From the NCBI GenBank assembly GCA_016286365.1, contig JAEESN010000006.1, forward strand, positions 62,001-126,000: DNA of 64,000 nucleotides, read 5' to 3'. The notes below the pieces were generated by a model. It made no database searches. It was not told the DNA's origin and worked only from the letters and a program-made list of their open reading frames with translations. The translations under genes and the position numbers were made by a program. The DNA is from Treponema sp. (GTDB taxonomy: Bacteria > Spirochaetota > Spirochaetia > Treponematales > Treponemataceae). Shown one piece after another: positions 10,637 to 20,070 of this stretch (within the stretch, counting starts at the first letter, position 1; each line of letters opens with the position of its first letter).

Positions 10637-11362
10637 ATGCTGATTCGGGAAACATTAAAAAACGGATATACAATCTTTCAGGATAAAAAGACTTTCTGCT
10701 TTGGGGTGGATGCTGTGCTCCTTGCTGATTTTGCATGCAAAAACATCCGCCTCTCAAAAAGTCTTTCTGTAATGGACCTCTGCACAGGAACCGGAATCAT
10801 TCCGCTTTTAATGACCTCGGAAATAAAAAACGCAAAGTTTTCTGCCCTGGAGATTCAGGAAAAATCCTGCGATATGGCACAAAAAAGTGTAAACGAAAAC
10901 GGACTTGAGGAAAGGATTAAAATCTTCCAAGGAGATCTTAAAAATGTGGGAAACCTTTTTACAAAGGCATCTTTTAATGCGGTAACCTGTAATCCACCCT
11001 ACATGCCTTTTTCTCACGGAAAATCAAGCCCTACTGATGCAAAAGCGATTGCACGCCACGAAGTTTTATGCAATATAAATGATGTAATTTCTTCTATAGA
11101 TTATCTTTTACACACGCACGGCCAGTTTTTTATGATTCATAAACCGGAACGACTTCAGGAAATTTTTACTGTTATGAGCGAACATCATCTTGAAGCAAAA
11201 AGAATCAGATTCATTCATCCATTTGCAGACGAAGCGCCGAATCTTGTTTTAATCGAAGGGAGAAAAAATGCAGAAAAAGAATTTGTGATTGAACCGCCTC
11301 TTGTTATCCGCGAAAAGAATCTTGAGTATACGGATGAGGTCAAATCAATTTACGAAAATTAA
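10637..11362 (+). CDS. trmN6: tRNA1(Val) (adenine-N6)-methyltransferase-like protein
   Basis: 241 residues with a Rossmann methyltransferase fold. The SAM-binding motif I is DLCTGTGIIPLL (about residues 47-58), an acidic residue at the end of strand 2 follows in LEIQEKS, and the amino-methyltransferase motif IV is NPPYMP (about residues 119-124). This combination and length match the TrmN6/YfiC family, which methylates A37 of tRNA-Val. Assignment beyond an N6-adenine methyltransferase rests on similarity by eye. It is a single plus-strand gene, divergent from the Rpn gene. Confidence 0.75.
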   Translation: MLIRETLKNGYTIFQDKKTFCFGVDAVLLADFACKNIRLSKSLSVMDLCTGTGIIPLLMTSEIKNAKFSALEIQEKSCDMAQKSVNENGLEERIKIFQGDLKNVGNLFTKASFNAVTCNPPYMPFSHGKSSPTDAKAIARHEVLCNINDVISSIDYLLHTHGQFFMIHKPERLQEIFTVMSEHHLEAKRIRFIHPFADEAPNLVLIEGRKNAEKEFVIEPPLVIREKNLEYTDEVKSIYEN

Positions 11363-11455
11363 AAATAGAACAAATCTATCACCCAAATAATAGTCAACGA
11401 ATTCCCCAAAACTTAAATCTATTCATGACGCACAAAAAGCATTATAATAGAAGAT

Positions 11456-12124
11456 ATGATTACAATTTTTGATTCGACAGATAAATATCCTTTACAGAAA
11501 ATCGGAAAAATGGCAGGTGTTTGCTGGAACAGTCCTGTTGATGATGCAGAAAAAAATATCAAGCGCGCAAAAGAATGTATTTTGAGCGGTCATGGCAGAG
11601 TTTTGGAATATGTTGATATTGAACTTTGCATAGAAAAATATTCTGCACGTGCCATCCGCGAATACTACACACACATTGCAGGCGGACCAACAAGACTTCA
11701 GGAAAGTACACGCTATGTAAACTGCGAAAATTTTGATTACTATCTTCCTGTAACTGTAAAAAAATCAGAAGAATCAGAAAAAATTTATAATCAGACAATG
11801 GAATTCATTCGCGAACAATACGGAAAACTGATGGACGCCGGTGTTTCAAAGGAAGACGCTGCAAATATTCTTCCGCTTGGTATGATGACTAAAATCGTAG
11901 ACAAGAGAAATCTCCGCAACATGATAAGCCTTATGAATCAGAGACTTTGTACAAGGGCTTATGTAGAAATCAGAAATATGGCAAACGAAATTAAGACTGC
12001 ACTCTGTGAATACTCAGAAGAATGGAAATGGATTAGCGACAATCTTTTTGTTCCTAAGTGTGATGTTTCTGGCTTTTGTATAGAAAAAAAATGCTGCGGA
12101 AGACGTCCTCAAAAACAGAACTAA
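11456..12124 (+). CDS. thyX: FAD-dependent thymidylate synthase
   Basis: 222 residues, normal for ThyX, which makes dTMP from dUMP using methylene-THF and FAD. Visible family features are GHGRVLEYVDIEL near residue 42, a variant ThyX signature REYYTHIAGGPTRLQESTR (about residues 67-85) in place of the classical RHRxxSxxxxSxR, and the C-terminal block RNLRNMISLMNQRLCTRAYVEIR that binds the nucleotide. The protein ends in a Cys-rich tail with CDVSGFC and KKCCG. No thyA gene is seen in the window. It ends about 45 bases from the convergent deacetylase gene. Confidence 0.88.
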   Translation: MITIFDSTDKYPLQKIGKMAGVCWNSPVDDAEKNIKRAKECILSGHGRVLEYVDIELCIEKYSARAIREYYTHIAGGPTRLQESTRYVNCENFDYYLPVTVKKSEESEKIYNQTMEFIREQYGKLMDAGVSKEDAANILPLGMMTKIVDKRNLRNMISLMNQRLCTRAYVEIRNMANEIKTALCEYSEEWKWISDNLFVPKCDVSGFCIEKKCCGRRPQKQN

Positions 12125-12170
12125 TCTCCTGCAGCATCCATATCTTATCAACTTCTTTATAAAACTATTT

Positions 12171-12830
12171 CTACCCTTCCTGTGGCCAGACATTTCCCTT
12201 TAACTGGTGATTAGCGATTGTCCACAACGAATTCGGAATATTTTTATCTACACCGCATTTTTCAAAAAGGTCCGGGAGATTTACAAAAGTATATCCCTGT
12301 CTCTGGAGCTCCGGAATAAGGCGGTCTGTTGCTTCGAGTGTCGGTTTATTTCCTTCGAGTACGTGCAGAAGATAGATCGTTCCGTTGTCTGCATCCTTTA
12401 TCATCTGATTGTAGCGGAAATCAGCATCTTTATCGGGTTCCCAGTCAGAGCAGCCGCGGCCGCAGATAAACGGAACAGGAATTACATCATACATCTCGGG
12501 CTTTACGTCGATATAAGGCGGACGGAAAAATTCTGCTTTCTTTCCGGTGATTGCAACAATCGCATCATCACATTTTTTGTATTCTTCCTTTATTTCTTCT
12601 ACAGAAAGCTTTGTCATAAAAGGATGTGTCCAGCTGTGATTTTGAATATCGCATCCAAGCTCTACGGCACGTTTGATAACCTTTGTGTTTTCCGGTGTGA
12701 TTTTATTTCCGATTAAAAAGAAAGATGCCGGCACCTTATATTTTTCGAGGATATCGAGCATATCGTTCATGGTTGTATCGCCTGGGGCAATATTTGGACC
12801 ATCATCAAAAGAAAGACAAACATATTTCAT
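12171..12830 (-). CDS. Polysaccharide deacetylase (NodB fold)
   Basis: 219 residues. It carries the NodB metal site and catalytic motifs in order: LSFDDGPN (motif 1, residues 6-13), NHSWTHPFM (motif 2, the two metal-binding His) and FFRPPY (motif 3). No signal peptide is visible, so the protein appears cytoplasmic, or the export route is not obvious. Family members remove N- or O-acetyl groups from chitin-, peptidoglycan- or xylan-type glycans; the substrate cannot be read from the sequence. It lies downstream of galK in the same orientation with a 43-base gap, so a carbohydrate-related operon is plausible. Confidence 0.88.
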   Translation of the reverse strand: MKYVCLSFDDGPNIAPGDTTMNDMLDILEKYKVPASFFLIGNKITPENTKVIKRAVELGCDIQNHSWTHPFMTKLSVEEIKEEYKKCDDAIVAITGKKAEFFRPPYIDVKPEMYDVIPVPFICGRGCSDWEPDKDADFRYNQMIKDADNGTIYLLHVLEGNKPTLEATDRLIPELQRQGYTFVNLPDLFEKCGVDKNIPNSLWTIANHQLKGNVWPQEG

Positions 12831-12873
12831 AAAAACTCCTTTTCCCCCCGGATTTATGCGCCGGAAGCCGCCT

Positions 12874-14100
12874 TTATTCTGTAATTTCTATAACCCCGTC
12901 TCCGCTTTCGCATTCAAAGAAGGCGCCGTTATATCCAGTTACCCTTGTATAAAGAGCCTGGACATTCTGCATAAAACTTTCGGTTTTATCTTTGTGAACA
13001 AGTGCAATTGCACAGCCACCAAATCCAGCCCCTGTCATTCGAGCTCCGATACATCCATCCTGCTTTGAGGCTGCAAGAACAAGGGTGTCGAGTTCAATAC
13101 CTGTGCTTTCGTAATCGTCGCGAAGAGATGCGTGCGAAGCGTATAAAAGGTTTCCAAGCTCTGTAAGATTGTTCTGTTTAAGAGCCTCTACAGAGCGCAC
13201 TACCCTGTCCATCTCTGTAACACAATGGCGCACTCTTTTTAATATAACTTCATCTTTTATACGATGCTTACATTCTTCAAAAGCTTCGGGAGTGAGTGAG
13301 CAGAGGTTTTTAAGTTCACTTGTATTTTTGACAGCTCCGCCTGCTTTTAACGGGAGCTTTGCTGCCTGTAAGATTGCAAGACCTTTTTCGCATTCGCTTC
13401 GTCTTTCGTTATATTTTGATTCACTGAGCTTTCTCTGCTTTTTTGTGTTCATGACTACAAAACGATAATCGCCAAGCTGTAAAGGAATATATTCGTGTTC
13501 AACAAGGGCACAGTCTAAAAGCTCGGCTGTATCTTTTTTTGCAGTGGCAATTATATACTGATCCATAATTCCGCAGTTTACATTCATAAACTCGTGTTCG
13601 GACTGCTGGCCCATAAGAGCAATTTCTTTTCGGGAAAGATTAAAGCCAAAGGTTTCGTTTATAGCCCACGCAAAGCCACATTCAAGTGCAGACGAAGAAC
13701 TGATTCCACCGGCACTCGGAACATTGCTTGCGATTAAAACTTCAAAACCGCACGGAAATTTTAATCCCTTTTTCTTCATGCAGGAAAGAATACCGTTCAG
13801 ATAGTTTGCGTAATCATTTTCTTTTTTGAATACAAAATCATCTTCTGTAGAAAATTCAAAGGTGCCTGGGAAAAATAAATCGTTATAGATGATTTTTTTA
13901 TCATCACGCTTACGAACGGCGCAGTAAAGATATTTATCTATGGCAGCAGGAAAAACCTTACCGCCATTGTAATCAATGTGCTCGCCTATTATATTGATTC
14001 TTGCAGGAGATTTAAAAAGACGAACATCCTTTGAGCTTTCGCCATAAACCTTATAAAAATTTTCTTTGAGCAAAGCCGGTGTTACTGTAAATTTTTCCAT
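12874..14100 (-). CDS. galK: Galactokinase
   Basis: 408 residues from the ATG at 14100, which has GAGGTG eight bases upstream; an in-frame TTG two codons earlier is too close to that site. GHMP-kinase features are in order: SPARINIIGEHIDYNGG near the N-terminus (galactokinase signature with the sugar-binding GEHxDY), the P-loop-like VPSAGGISSSSALECG, and ARMTGAGFGGCAIALV near the C-terminus. The product phosphorylates galactose to galactose-1-phosphate, the first step of the Leloir pathway. No galT or galE is adjacent. It is transcribed with the PHP gene upstream and the deacetylase downstream. Confidence 0.93.
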   Translation of the reverse strand: MEKFTVTPALLKENFYKVYGESSKDVRLFKSPARINIIGEHIDYNGGKVFPAAIDKYLYCAVRKRDDKKIIYNDLFFPGTFEFSTEDDFVFKKENDYANYLNGILSCMKKKGLKFPCGFEVLIASNVPSAGGISSSSALECGFAWAINETFGFNLSRKEIALMGQQSEHEFMNVNCGIMDQYIIATAKKDTAELLDCALVEHEYIPLQLGDYRFVVMNTKKQRKLSESKYNERRSECEKGLAILQAAKLPLKAGGAVKNTSELKNLCSLTPEAFEECKHRIKDEVILKRVRHCVTEMDRVVRSVEALKQNNLTELGNLLYASHASLRDDYESTGIELDTLVLAASKQDGCIGARMTGAGFGGCAIALVHKDKTESFMQNVQALYTRVTGYNGAFFECESGDGVIEITE

Positions 14101-14154
14101 AAGCAACTCACCTCTTCTATAAATTAACTGATAATCAACCTGTTGATTTTGTAC

Positions 14155-14880
14155 CTATCTTATAAGTTCGCCTTCTTTACGCTTAATGCGCTCGGCATAA
14201 TCAAAAACATCCTTGAGCGGAGTTTCGAATGCCATTCCGCCTAGAGGAAGTTTTCCCGGAGCATCAGGGATAAAGTTTACAGAATGAATGTCCGAACCGC
14301 TTGTTACAGGAAAATCATATTTTTGTGCATAAAGTTCTGCAAGCTCATTTTCCGAAGGCTTATTTCCTCCGTTGTAGATTTCTACTCCATGAACCTCGCG
14401 CGGATGAAGGTGAATTGACTGAATGTAATCGCGGAGGCGGAAAGGATGTGCCTGAATCATAAGGCCGCCAACTTTATTCACCTCGGAGAAAACTTCCTTG
14501 TGCCTCATGATTTCTATCTCGGGATGTTCCAAAAGCCATTTTTTATCAAACCCGTAGATAAGATAATCATCACCTTTAAATGTCTGTTCAATTCCAAAGA
14601 ATACCCTGAACTCTTTTTCGGTGCCAAGAAGACCATTTTCTTTATTAAACTTCTGGGCTTCGGCAAAAGCATCCTCATATCCGCTGCAGTAAACATTTAC
14701 CTTTGTTTCCCAGTCAGCTTCGCGGGGAGCGGCAGTATTTCCTCCAAAAAAATGATCAGTTACAAATATTCCTGAATATCCTATATCGTAAAAAGCTTTT
14801 ATATAATCTTTTCCGGCCGTAGATGCGCAGGCGCTGGCCTGTGATGTGTGCAAGTGAGTCTCATATTTAAACAAATTCAT
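14155..14880 (-). CDS. PHP domain metal-dependent phosphoesterase
   Basis: 241 residues. The PHP signature is at the N-terminus: ETHLHTSQASAC (metal-binding H-x-H), then FVTDHFF (D-H) and later QAHPFRLRD and SGSDIHS near the C-terminus, completing the histidine/aspartate set of a trinuclear metal site. PHP proteins hydrolyse phosphate esters such as histidinol phosphate or 3',5'-bisphosphates. The substrate here is unknown, and the histidine genes of this window lie 39 kb away. It is on the minus strand, 54 bases upstream of galK. Confidence 0.85.
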   Translation of the reverse strand: MNLFKYETHLHTSQASACASTAGKDYIKAFYDIGYSGIFVTDHFFGGNTAAPREADWETKVNVYCSGYEDAFAEAQKFNKENGLLGTEKEFRVFFGIEQTFKGDDYLIYGFDKKWLLEHPEIEIMRHKEVFSEVNKVGGLMIQAHPFRLRDYIQSIHLHPREVHGVEIYNGGNKPSENELAELYAQKYDFPVTSGSDIHSVNFIPDAPGKLPLGGMAFETPLKDVFDYAERIKRKEGELIR

Positions 14881-15025
14881 AATAAGTTATTATATACCAC
14901 TAACACACAATTTACAATTTGAAGTTGATTAAATATCTTAGATCCATAATCGGAATTTAAAAAATAATCAGCCTTAAAACACGGGCTTTCTTCCCACTAA
15001 TCAAAAATAACTGTATTATAAGGAT

Positions 15026-16681
15026 ATGGAAAAGACAGTATATATTATTGGACATAAAAATCCTGACACAGATGCCGTAGTTTCTGCAGTCGGATACGCA
15101 AGACTTAAAAACCTCCTTGGATTTGATGAATATAAGGCGGCAAGAGCGGGACATTTGAATCCTCAGACAAGATATATTTTTGAAAAATTCGGAATCGCGA
15201 AACCTGAATACATCCCTGACCTTCTGCCAAAAGTAAAATATTTTATGCAGGATAATATTGAAACAGTAGAAGAAAATGTTTCTGTATGGGAAGCAATCGG
15301 CAGGATGGAAAAAACAGAAAACCGAGTTATGCCTGTTGTCGACAAAGACGGAAAATATCTTTCGCTCCTTCATTATTCAGGATTTGCAAAGGGTGTACTT
15401 TCCATACTCAATCCGGAAAAAAAGCATAAATTTACTACAAGCATAAAGCTCATACAAAAGACTTTGAACGCTCAGCCGATTATCGTACACGAGGATGAAG
15501 ACAAAATCTTTAAAGCTTCGATTCATGTTGGTTCTTCTTCGGATGCAACTTTTATAAAAAGGCTCGAAGCACATGCAAGCGAAGACATTGTAGTAATCGC
15601 TTCTGACCGCGAAGACATCCATAAAATCTGTATTGAACATAAGGTAAAACTTTTAATCACTACAAGTGGATGTGTAATCAATAAGGAACTTCGTGAGCTT
15701 GCAGAAAAAAACGGCGTGAGTGTAATCGTAAGCCCATATTCAACTTCTCCTACTTCCATGCTCATCGCTTATTCCATGCCGGTTAGCGCTATGGGAGACA
15801 CAGAAATTCACACTGTTCACATAAACGATACTGTTGCAAAAATCAAGGACATTCTTAAGGATGCTCACTGTAAATATCTTCCTGTTATAGACGAAGAAAA
15901 CAAGGTTATAGGAATGATTTCGGAACATGACCTTTTAAAAGAGCCGAACATCGAAGTTATCCTTGTAGACCACAATGAACTTTCGCAGGCTGTGGAAGGA
16001 ATTGAACATTACACCATCCGCGAAGTAATCGATCATCACAGAATCGGAGCAATACCTACTAAAAATCCGATTACATTTATTAACCGCCCGGTTGGTTCAA
16101 CCTCTACTCAAATTGCAGTTTTATATAAAGAATATAAAATCCCTATTCCAAAGGATATTGCTTCGCTTCTTTTGTGCGGAATCCTTTCTGATACACTTAT
16201 TCTTCAGTCGGGAACTACTACAGATGTAGACCGCGAAATTGCAGAATATCTTTCGGACATAACTGATTTAGACATCAAGGAACTTGGAAACGAGATTTTA
16301 CTTGCCGGAAGCAACATCAGCGGAAGAAACGCCGGAGAATTAATCCGCCAGGATATGAAGGAATATACCGAAGGAAAGATTTCTTACACCGCAAGCCAGA
16401 TCGAAGTTGGTAACCCTAAAGAAATCCTTGAACGCAAAGCTGATTTTATGGCAGAACTCGAAATCGAAAGACGAAGCCACAAAGCACTATTTTCTTGCCT
16501 TCTTGTTACGGACATCACAAAGCTTTCGAGCGTTTTACTCATGGACTGCGATCCAAAATTTACGGAATTCATTACATTCCCAAAACAGGAAGAAAACGTT
16601 TATTACCTGCAGGGCGTTGTTTCAAGAAAGAAGCAGCTTATCCCGCTTTTGACAGAACAGGTTTTGAGTTATAACAAATAA
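15026..16681 (+). CDS. ppaC: CBS/DRTGG-containing manganese-dependent inorganic pyrophosphatase
   Basis: 551 residues, much longer than the ~310 of simple family II enzymes because a regulatory insert is present. The DHH domain begins with GHKNPDTDAVVSAVGYARL (residues 8-26). A CBS pair flanks a DRTGG-like segment at about residues 70-310, the second CBS carrying VIDEENKVIGMISEHDLL. The catalytic domain then resumes with LVDHNE and VIDHHRIG, the DHH motif itself, and RPVGSTSTQIA. The DHHA2 domain closes the protein. It hydrolyses cytosolic pyrophosphate and is probably regulated by adenine nucleotides through the CBS domains, as in clostridial relatives. Confidence 0.93.
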   Translation: MEKTVYIIGHKNPDTDAVVSAVGYARLKNLLGFDEYKAARAGHLNPQTRYIFEKFGIAKPEYIPDLLPKVKYFMQDNIETVEENVSVWEAIGRMEKTENRVMPVVDKDGKYLSLLHYSGFAKGVLSILNPEKKHKFTTSIKLIQKTLNAQPIIVHEDEDKIFKASIHVGSSSDATFIKRLEAHASEDIVVIASDREDIHKICIEHKVKLLITTSGCVINKELRELAEKNGVSVIVSPYSTSPTSMLIAYSMPVSAMGDTEIHTVHINDTVAKIKDILKDAHCKYLPVIDEENKVIGMISEHDLLKEPNIEVILVDHNELSQAVEGIEHYTIREVIDHHRIGAIPTKNPITFINRPVGSTSTQIAVLYKEYKIPIPKDIASLLLCGILSDTLILQSGTTTDVDREIAEYLSDITDLDIKELGNEILLAGSNISGRNAGELIRQDMKEYTEGKISYTASQIEVGNPKEILERKADFMAELEIERRSHKALFSCLLVTDITKLSSVLLMDCDPKFTEFITFPKQEENVYYLQGVVSRKKQLIPLLTEQVLSYNK

Positions 16682-16685
16682 AACT

Positions 16686-16724
16686 TTTCGCGCAATGTCC
16701 GACCGTTCACGTGGTGTTACGCTA
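16686..16724. repeat. Short GC-rich intergenic element between ppaC and guaA
   Basis: On the minus strand this reads GCGTAACACCACGTG followed by AACGGTCGGACATTGCGCG. It resembles the spacer at about 38034-38073 (GGCGTATCCGC, hairpin, CGGTCGGGCGTTACA). It lies between two convergent genes, where a shared terminator would be expected. Confidence 0.4.
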
Positions 16725-16735
16725 AAACCCTGGGG

Positions 16736-18652
16736 CTACTCCCAGCCGAATGTTGCAGGCGGTTTGTTTGTTGCATCAAAATAGAGGGCGTCTACAAAAG
16801 GAAGCACAGAAATTTTCTGAACGATTTCTCCAAGCACTTCTTTAGGAAGCATTGCAAAACGCGCAGTCATTACGTCTTCCGAGCATACCGGACGAAGAAC
16901 AAAACCCGCAGTTTCTTTAGAAGCAGCAAATGGAAGATCGATTGTTAAGTGCTGGAAGATTTTTGAATACCATCCTGTTTTGTGGAGCTCTTTTAAAACG
17001 ATGTCATCAACTTCGCGAAGCTGATCAAGACGGCGGCGGTCACAGTAACCTTCCTGGATTTTTAAATCTCCATCTTTAAAACCAGGCTTCTGGTAAAGCT
17101 TGATTAAAGTTCTGTTTATATACTTTGCGGCATTTGTGATTGTAGAAGAAGCTTCTTCGATTTTTTCACGCTTGCCGGGGAAATGACACATTCCGTTTGT
17201 AAGTGCAGCTTTTCCGCATGGCCATTCATCTTCGTGTGCAGGACCAAAATCAAGAACGGCAGGGAATCTGTAAGTTCTGAAATCCCCCTGAACACCAACC
17301 GAGCGAACAGGCAAAACATTTCTTGTAAGATTTGCAGTACAATTCTGGCAGAACATGTTGAGTTCAATTTCGTTTAATTCTTTTTTTGCACCTTCAAATT
17401 CTTTTGTATCTTTTTCTGTCCACGATTTTCCATCATTACATAAAACGTTGATTGAAAGACCAGGACCCGGGAACGGATGGCGCATGACAAGTTCATCGGA
17501 AAGACCAAGCTTTTTACCGATTGTGCGAACTTCGTCCTTATACAGATCTTTTACAGGTTCAATAATCAGACCTTTTGCAATTAAATCCTGGATTCCCTGT
17601 ACGCGGTTATGATGAGTTTTTATAGTATTCGAATTTTTTGTTCCACCCGACTCGATGATATCAGGATAAAGAGTTCCCTGTGCGAGCATCCATTTATCTT
17701 CATCAAGATGCTGCTTTGCAACAACCTCGTTTCGCACGGTAATAAAATTTTCACCTACGGCCATACGTTTTTTCTGAGGATCTGTGAGCCCTTTGATTGC
17801 TCCAAGGAAGCTCTCCGAAGCATCTTCTACGATAAAATTATTAAAGCCGAATTTGTGGTAGGCATCGCTAACATTTTTAGATTCATTTTTTCTCATAAAA
17901 CCGTTATCGATGTGAAGACCTAAAACCCTTTCCTGTCCCAAAGCCTTATTCAAAAGCGCAAAAGTAATTGTAGAATCTACACCGCCGCTTAAAAAGAGAA
18001 GAACATTTTTTCCTTCCGCTTCTTTTTTAATATTTTCGATGATTAAGTTTAATACAGTATCCTGATCCCAGTTTTTTTCCATTCCGCAGTAACGTGCAAA
18101 ATTTTCAAAAATCTGATTACCGCATGGAGTATCTTTTACTTCGCAGTGGCACTGAAGGCTGAATCTCTTTTTAGAAAGATTCTGTGTTGCAGCATAAGGA
18201 CAATCCTTTGTAGAACCGACAACTTCAAATCCATCACCCATCTGTAACACTCCATCCTGATGGCTCATCCATACCTGCTGAACAGGTTCAATTCCTTCGA
18301 AAAGTGGAGACTTTACATCCGGGTTAAGATTAAGAGTAGCAAAGCCGAATTCACCAACAGGAGCCTTATCAACCTTGCCGTTATATCCAAGCTGAACAAT
18401 GTAGTGGCCGTAGCAGAGACCTAAAATCGGGATATCAAGATTTAGAATTTCAGAATTAAATTCGGGAACCTTTTCGTCATAAACAGAAGAAGGACCCCCC
18501 GAAAAAACAATTCCCTTACAGTCTTCAAAAGAAGATAAATCTGCAGAAGGGAGTGCAATTTCTGAATAATATCCGAGCATACGGAAACGTTTTGCAATCA
18601 GATGTGCATACTGACTTCCAAAATCCAATACTACAATTTTTGTTCGTGCCAT
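16736..18652 (-). CDS. guaA: GMP synthase (glutamine-hydrolysing), long eukaryote-like form
   Basis: 638 residues, against about 515 for most bacterial GuaA. The N-terminal class I glutaminase has FSGGPSSVYDE and the nucleophile Cys80 in GLCYGHY, with HCEV as the His/Glu pair. The ATP-pyrophosphatase domain has the PP-loop LSGGVDS (221-227) and RHPFPGPGL. The C-terminal dimerisation region is extended by roughly 120 residues and contains LPVRSVGVQGDFRTY, a pattern close to that of the long eukaryotic enzyme, before the usual C-terminal KPPAT-x-x-W-E. It converts XMP to GMP. It starts 9 bases after the end of the brkB/cNMP gene, with AAGGA upstream. Confidence 0.93.
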   Translation of the reverse strand: MARTKIVVLDFGSQYAHLIAKRFRMLGYYSEIALPSADLSSFEDCKGIVFSGGPSSVYDEKVPEFNSEILNLDIPILGLCYGHYIVQLGYNGKVDKAPVGEFGFATLNLNPDVKSPLFEGIEPVQQVWMSHQDGVLQMGDGFEVVGSTKDCPYAATQNLSKKRFSLQCHCEVKDTPCGNQIFENFARYCGMEKNWDQDTVLNLIIENIKKEAEGKNVLLFLSGGVDSTITFALLNKALGQERVLGLHIDNGFMRKNESKNVSDAYHKFGFNNFIVEDASESFLGAIKGLTDPQKKRMAVGENFITVRNEVVAKQHLDEDKWMLAQGTLYPDIIESGGTKNSNTIKTHHNRVQGIQDLIAKGLIIEPVKDLYKDEVRTIGKKLGLSDELVMRHPFPGPGLSINVLCNDGKSWTEKDTKEFEGAKKELNEIELNMFCQNCTANLTRNVLPVRSVGVQGDFRTYRFPAVLDFGPAHEDEWPCGKAALTNGMCHFPGKREKIEEASSTITNAAKYINRTLIKLYQKPGFKDGDLKIQEGYCDRRRLDQLREVDDIVLKELHKTGWYSKIFQHLTIDLPFAASKETAGFVLRPVCSEDVMTARFAMLPKEVLGEIVQKISVLPFVDALYFDATNKPPATFGWE

Positions 18653-18661
18653 CTTTTTTCC

Positions 18662-20062
18662 TTATTTATTTTCTTTTTTTGTAAACATATCAAGTGAAAA
18701 TTTATCGAGCAAGTGAACCTTTCGTTTTTCCTGCTCAACGTGATAAAGCTCTTCGGTGTATAAAGAAACTTTAGAAATAGCCTTTGAAGAAGCCTTAGGA
18801 TTTTTCTGTAAAAGCTCAAGGAACTCTCTCGAAGCAATGATTGTAATCTCGCAGTTAGTCTGAGCTATTGTTGTATTTGTTCTGTTCTGATTTAAGATAC
18901 AGTGCATTTCACCAAAGAACGAACCTTCCTTTAAAAGAGTAACAGAATCATTGTCGGACATACGGCATACAGAACCGTGGCAGATATAATAAACGCAGTC
19001 GGCCGCATCACCTTTTGAATAAATTTTCTCTCCCGCTTTAAATTTTCTAATAGGATATTTTGTCTGAATTACAGCCGGCTTTCTGAATAAGTTTCGTTTG
19101 ATTGTTGCCCACTTTGATGAATCGTCTACATCGGGGAGCATGTACAAAAGTGCGAACGAAAGCATATCAAGATATTCGGTGGCAAAAAGCATCTGCGCAA
19201 AAAATAAAAAGATATTAAAGAAGAACCAGACCTGCATCATCAAAATCAAAAGGGAACTGATGGCCCCGTAAATCAGGTTGTAGTTAGAAGGATTAAAGAA
19301 AAGATGAATCAGTTTTGCAGTTTCGTAGAATACAAAGGTTGAACAGAGTGCATAGAAAAAGCATAAGCCCCATCTTGGTTTTACCGCAGAACCGATTCTG
19401 TAAAGAACAACGGTAAAAAGATAGATGATAAAATACATGATGATGGAAGCATTGGAACTGAGCTGACCAAGAATGTCTACCGGTAAATCGTCCATTGCAT
19501 CGCGGAGGGCCGGAAGTTCTACGATTCTGTTTAAAACAAAGATGAAAAGCATGGCTGCGGCAATCAAAACTACAAGAAGAAATTCTACAAGAAAACTGAA
19601 AAGCTGATTTATGAGGGTTTTTCTTCTTGCGATGTTTTTGAATATTTTATTTACGGAACCCAGAACCGAAGAAAATAATTTTCTTGCCATCCAGATTACC
19701 CAGAATGCAAGTACAACTTCTAAAAACGAAACCGATTTAATTCCCAAAACCTGATTCACGATTGAGCTTATATCTACAACACTGCTTATGCGGTCGATAT
19801 ATCCCATAATGAAATTTGAAACTCCAGGGCTTGATCTTAAGAGACCTACAAGGAGAGTCAGGATGATTAAGGTTAATGGGATAAAAGAAAAGATAAATCC
19901 GAAGGCACAGGAATTGGCACTTTCGAAAAGATTGTTCTCAAAAAAATTTACGCCTGTTAAATAAACAAGCTGTCCGATTTTTCGGATGCGAATCTTAAAC
20001 CATTTTTTTAAACTGATAAAAGATGTGGCAATTCTGCCACATCTTTTTTTATTATTTTCCAT
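18662..20062 (-). CDS. YihY/BrkB family membrane protein fused to a cyclic-nucleotide-binding domain
   Basis: 466 residues. Residues about 30-310 form a six-helix YihY/BrkB (UPF0761) membrane domain, with NSCAFGFIFSFIPL at the start and many hydrophobic spans. From about residue 340 a cNMP-binding beta-roll follows: AGEKIYSKGDAADCVYYI, then GSFFGEMHCIL and NRTNTTIAQTNCEI, close to the PBC motif but with NRT in place of RxA. The C-terminal helix would be cytoplasmic. Most YihY proteins lack this domain, so the fusion suggests ligand-gated behaviour. It sits between asnS (8-base gap) and guaA in one minus-strand operon. Confidence 0.82.
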   Translation of the reverse strand: MENNKKRCGRIATSFISLKKWFKIRIRKIGQLVYLTGVNFFENNLFESANSCAFGFIFSFIPLTLIILTLLVGLLRSSPGVSNFIMGYIDRISSVVDISSIVNQVLGIKSVSFLEVVLAFWVIWMARKLFSSVLGSVNKIFKNIARRKTLINQLFSFLVEFLLVVLIAAAMLFIFVLNRIVELPALRDAMDDLPVDILGQLSSNASIIMYFIIYLFTVVLYRIGSAVKPRWGLCFFYALCSTFVFYETAKLIHLFFNPSNYNLIYGAISSLLILMMQVWFFFNIFLFFAQMLFATEYLDMLSFALLYMLPDVDDSSKWATIKRNLFRKPAVIQTKYPIRKFKAGEKIYSKGDAADCVYYICHGSVCRMSDNDSVTLLKEGSFFGEMHCILNQNRTNTTIAQTNCEITIIASREFLELLQKNPKASSKAISKVSLYTEELYHVEQEKRKVHLLDKFSLDMFTKKENK

Positions 20063-20070
20063 TTTTTTTA

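Noticed and set aside
16736-18652. GuaA length as an artefact of fusion or frameshift
   Set aside because: Both ends of the extra region align in pattern with long GMP synthases, and the C-terminal KPPAT motif is in frame.
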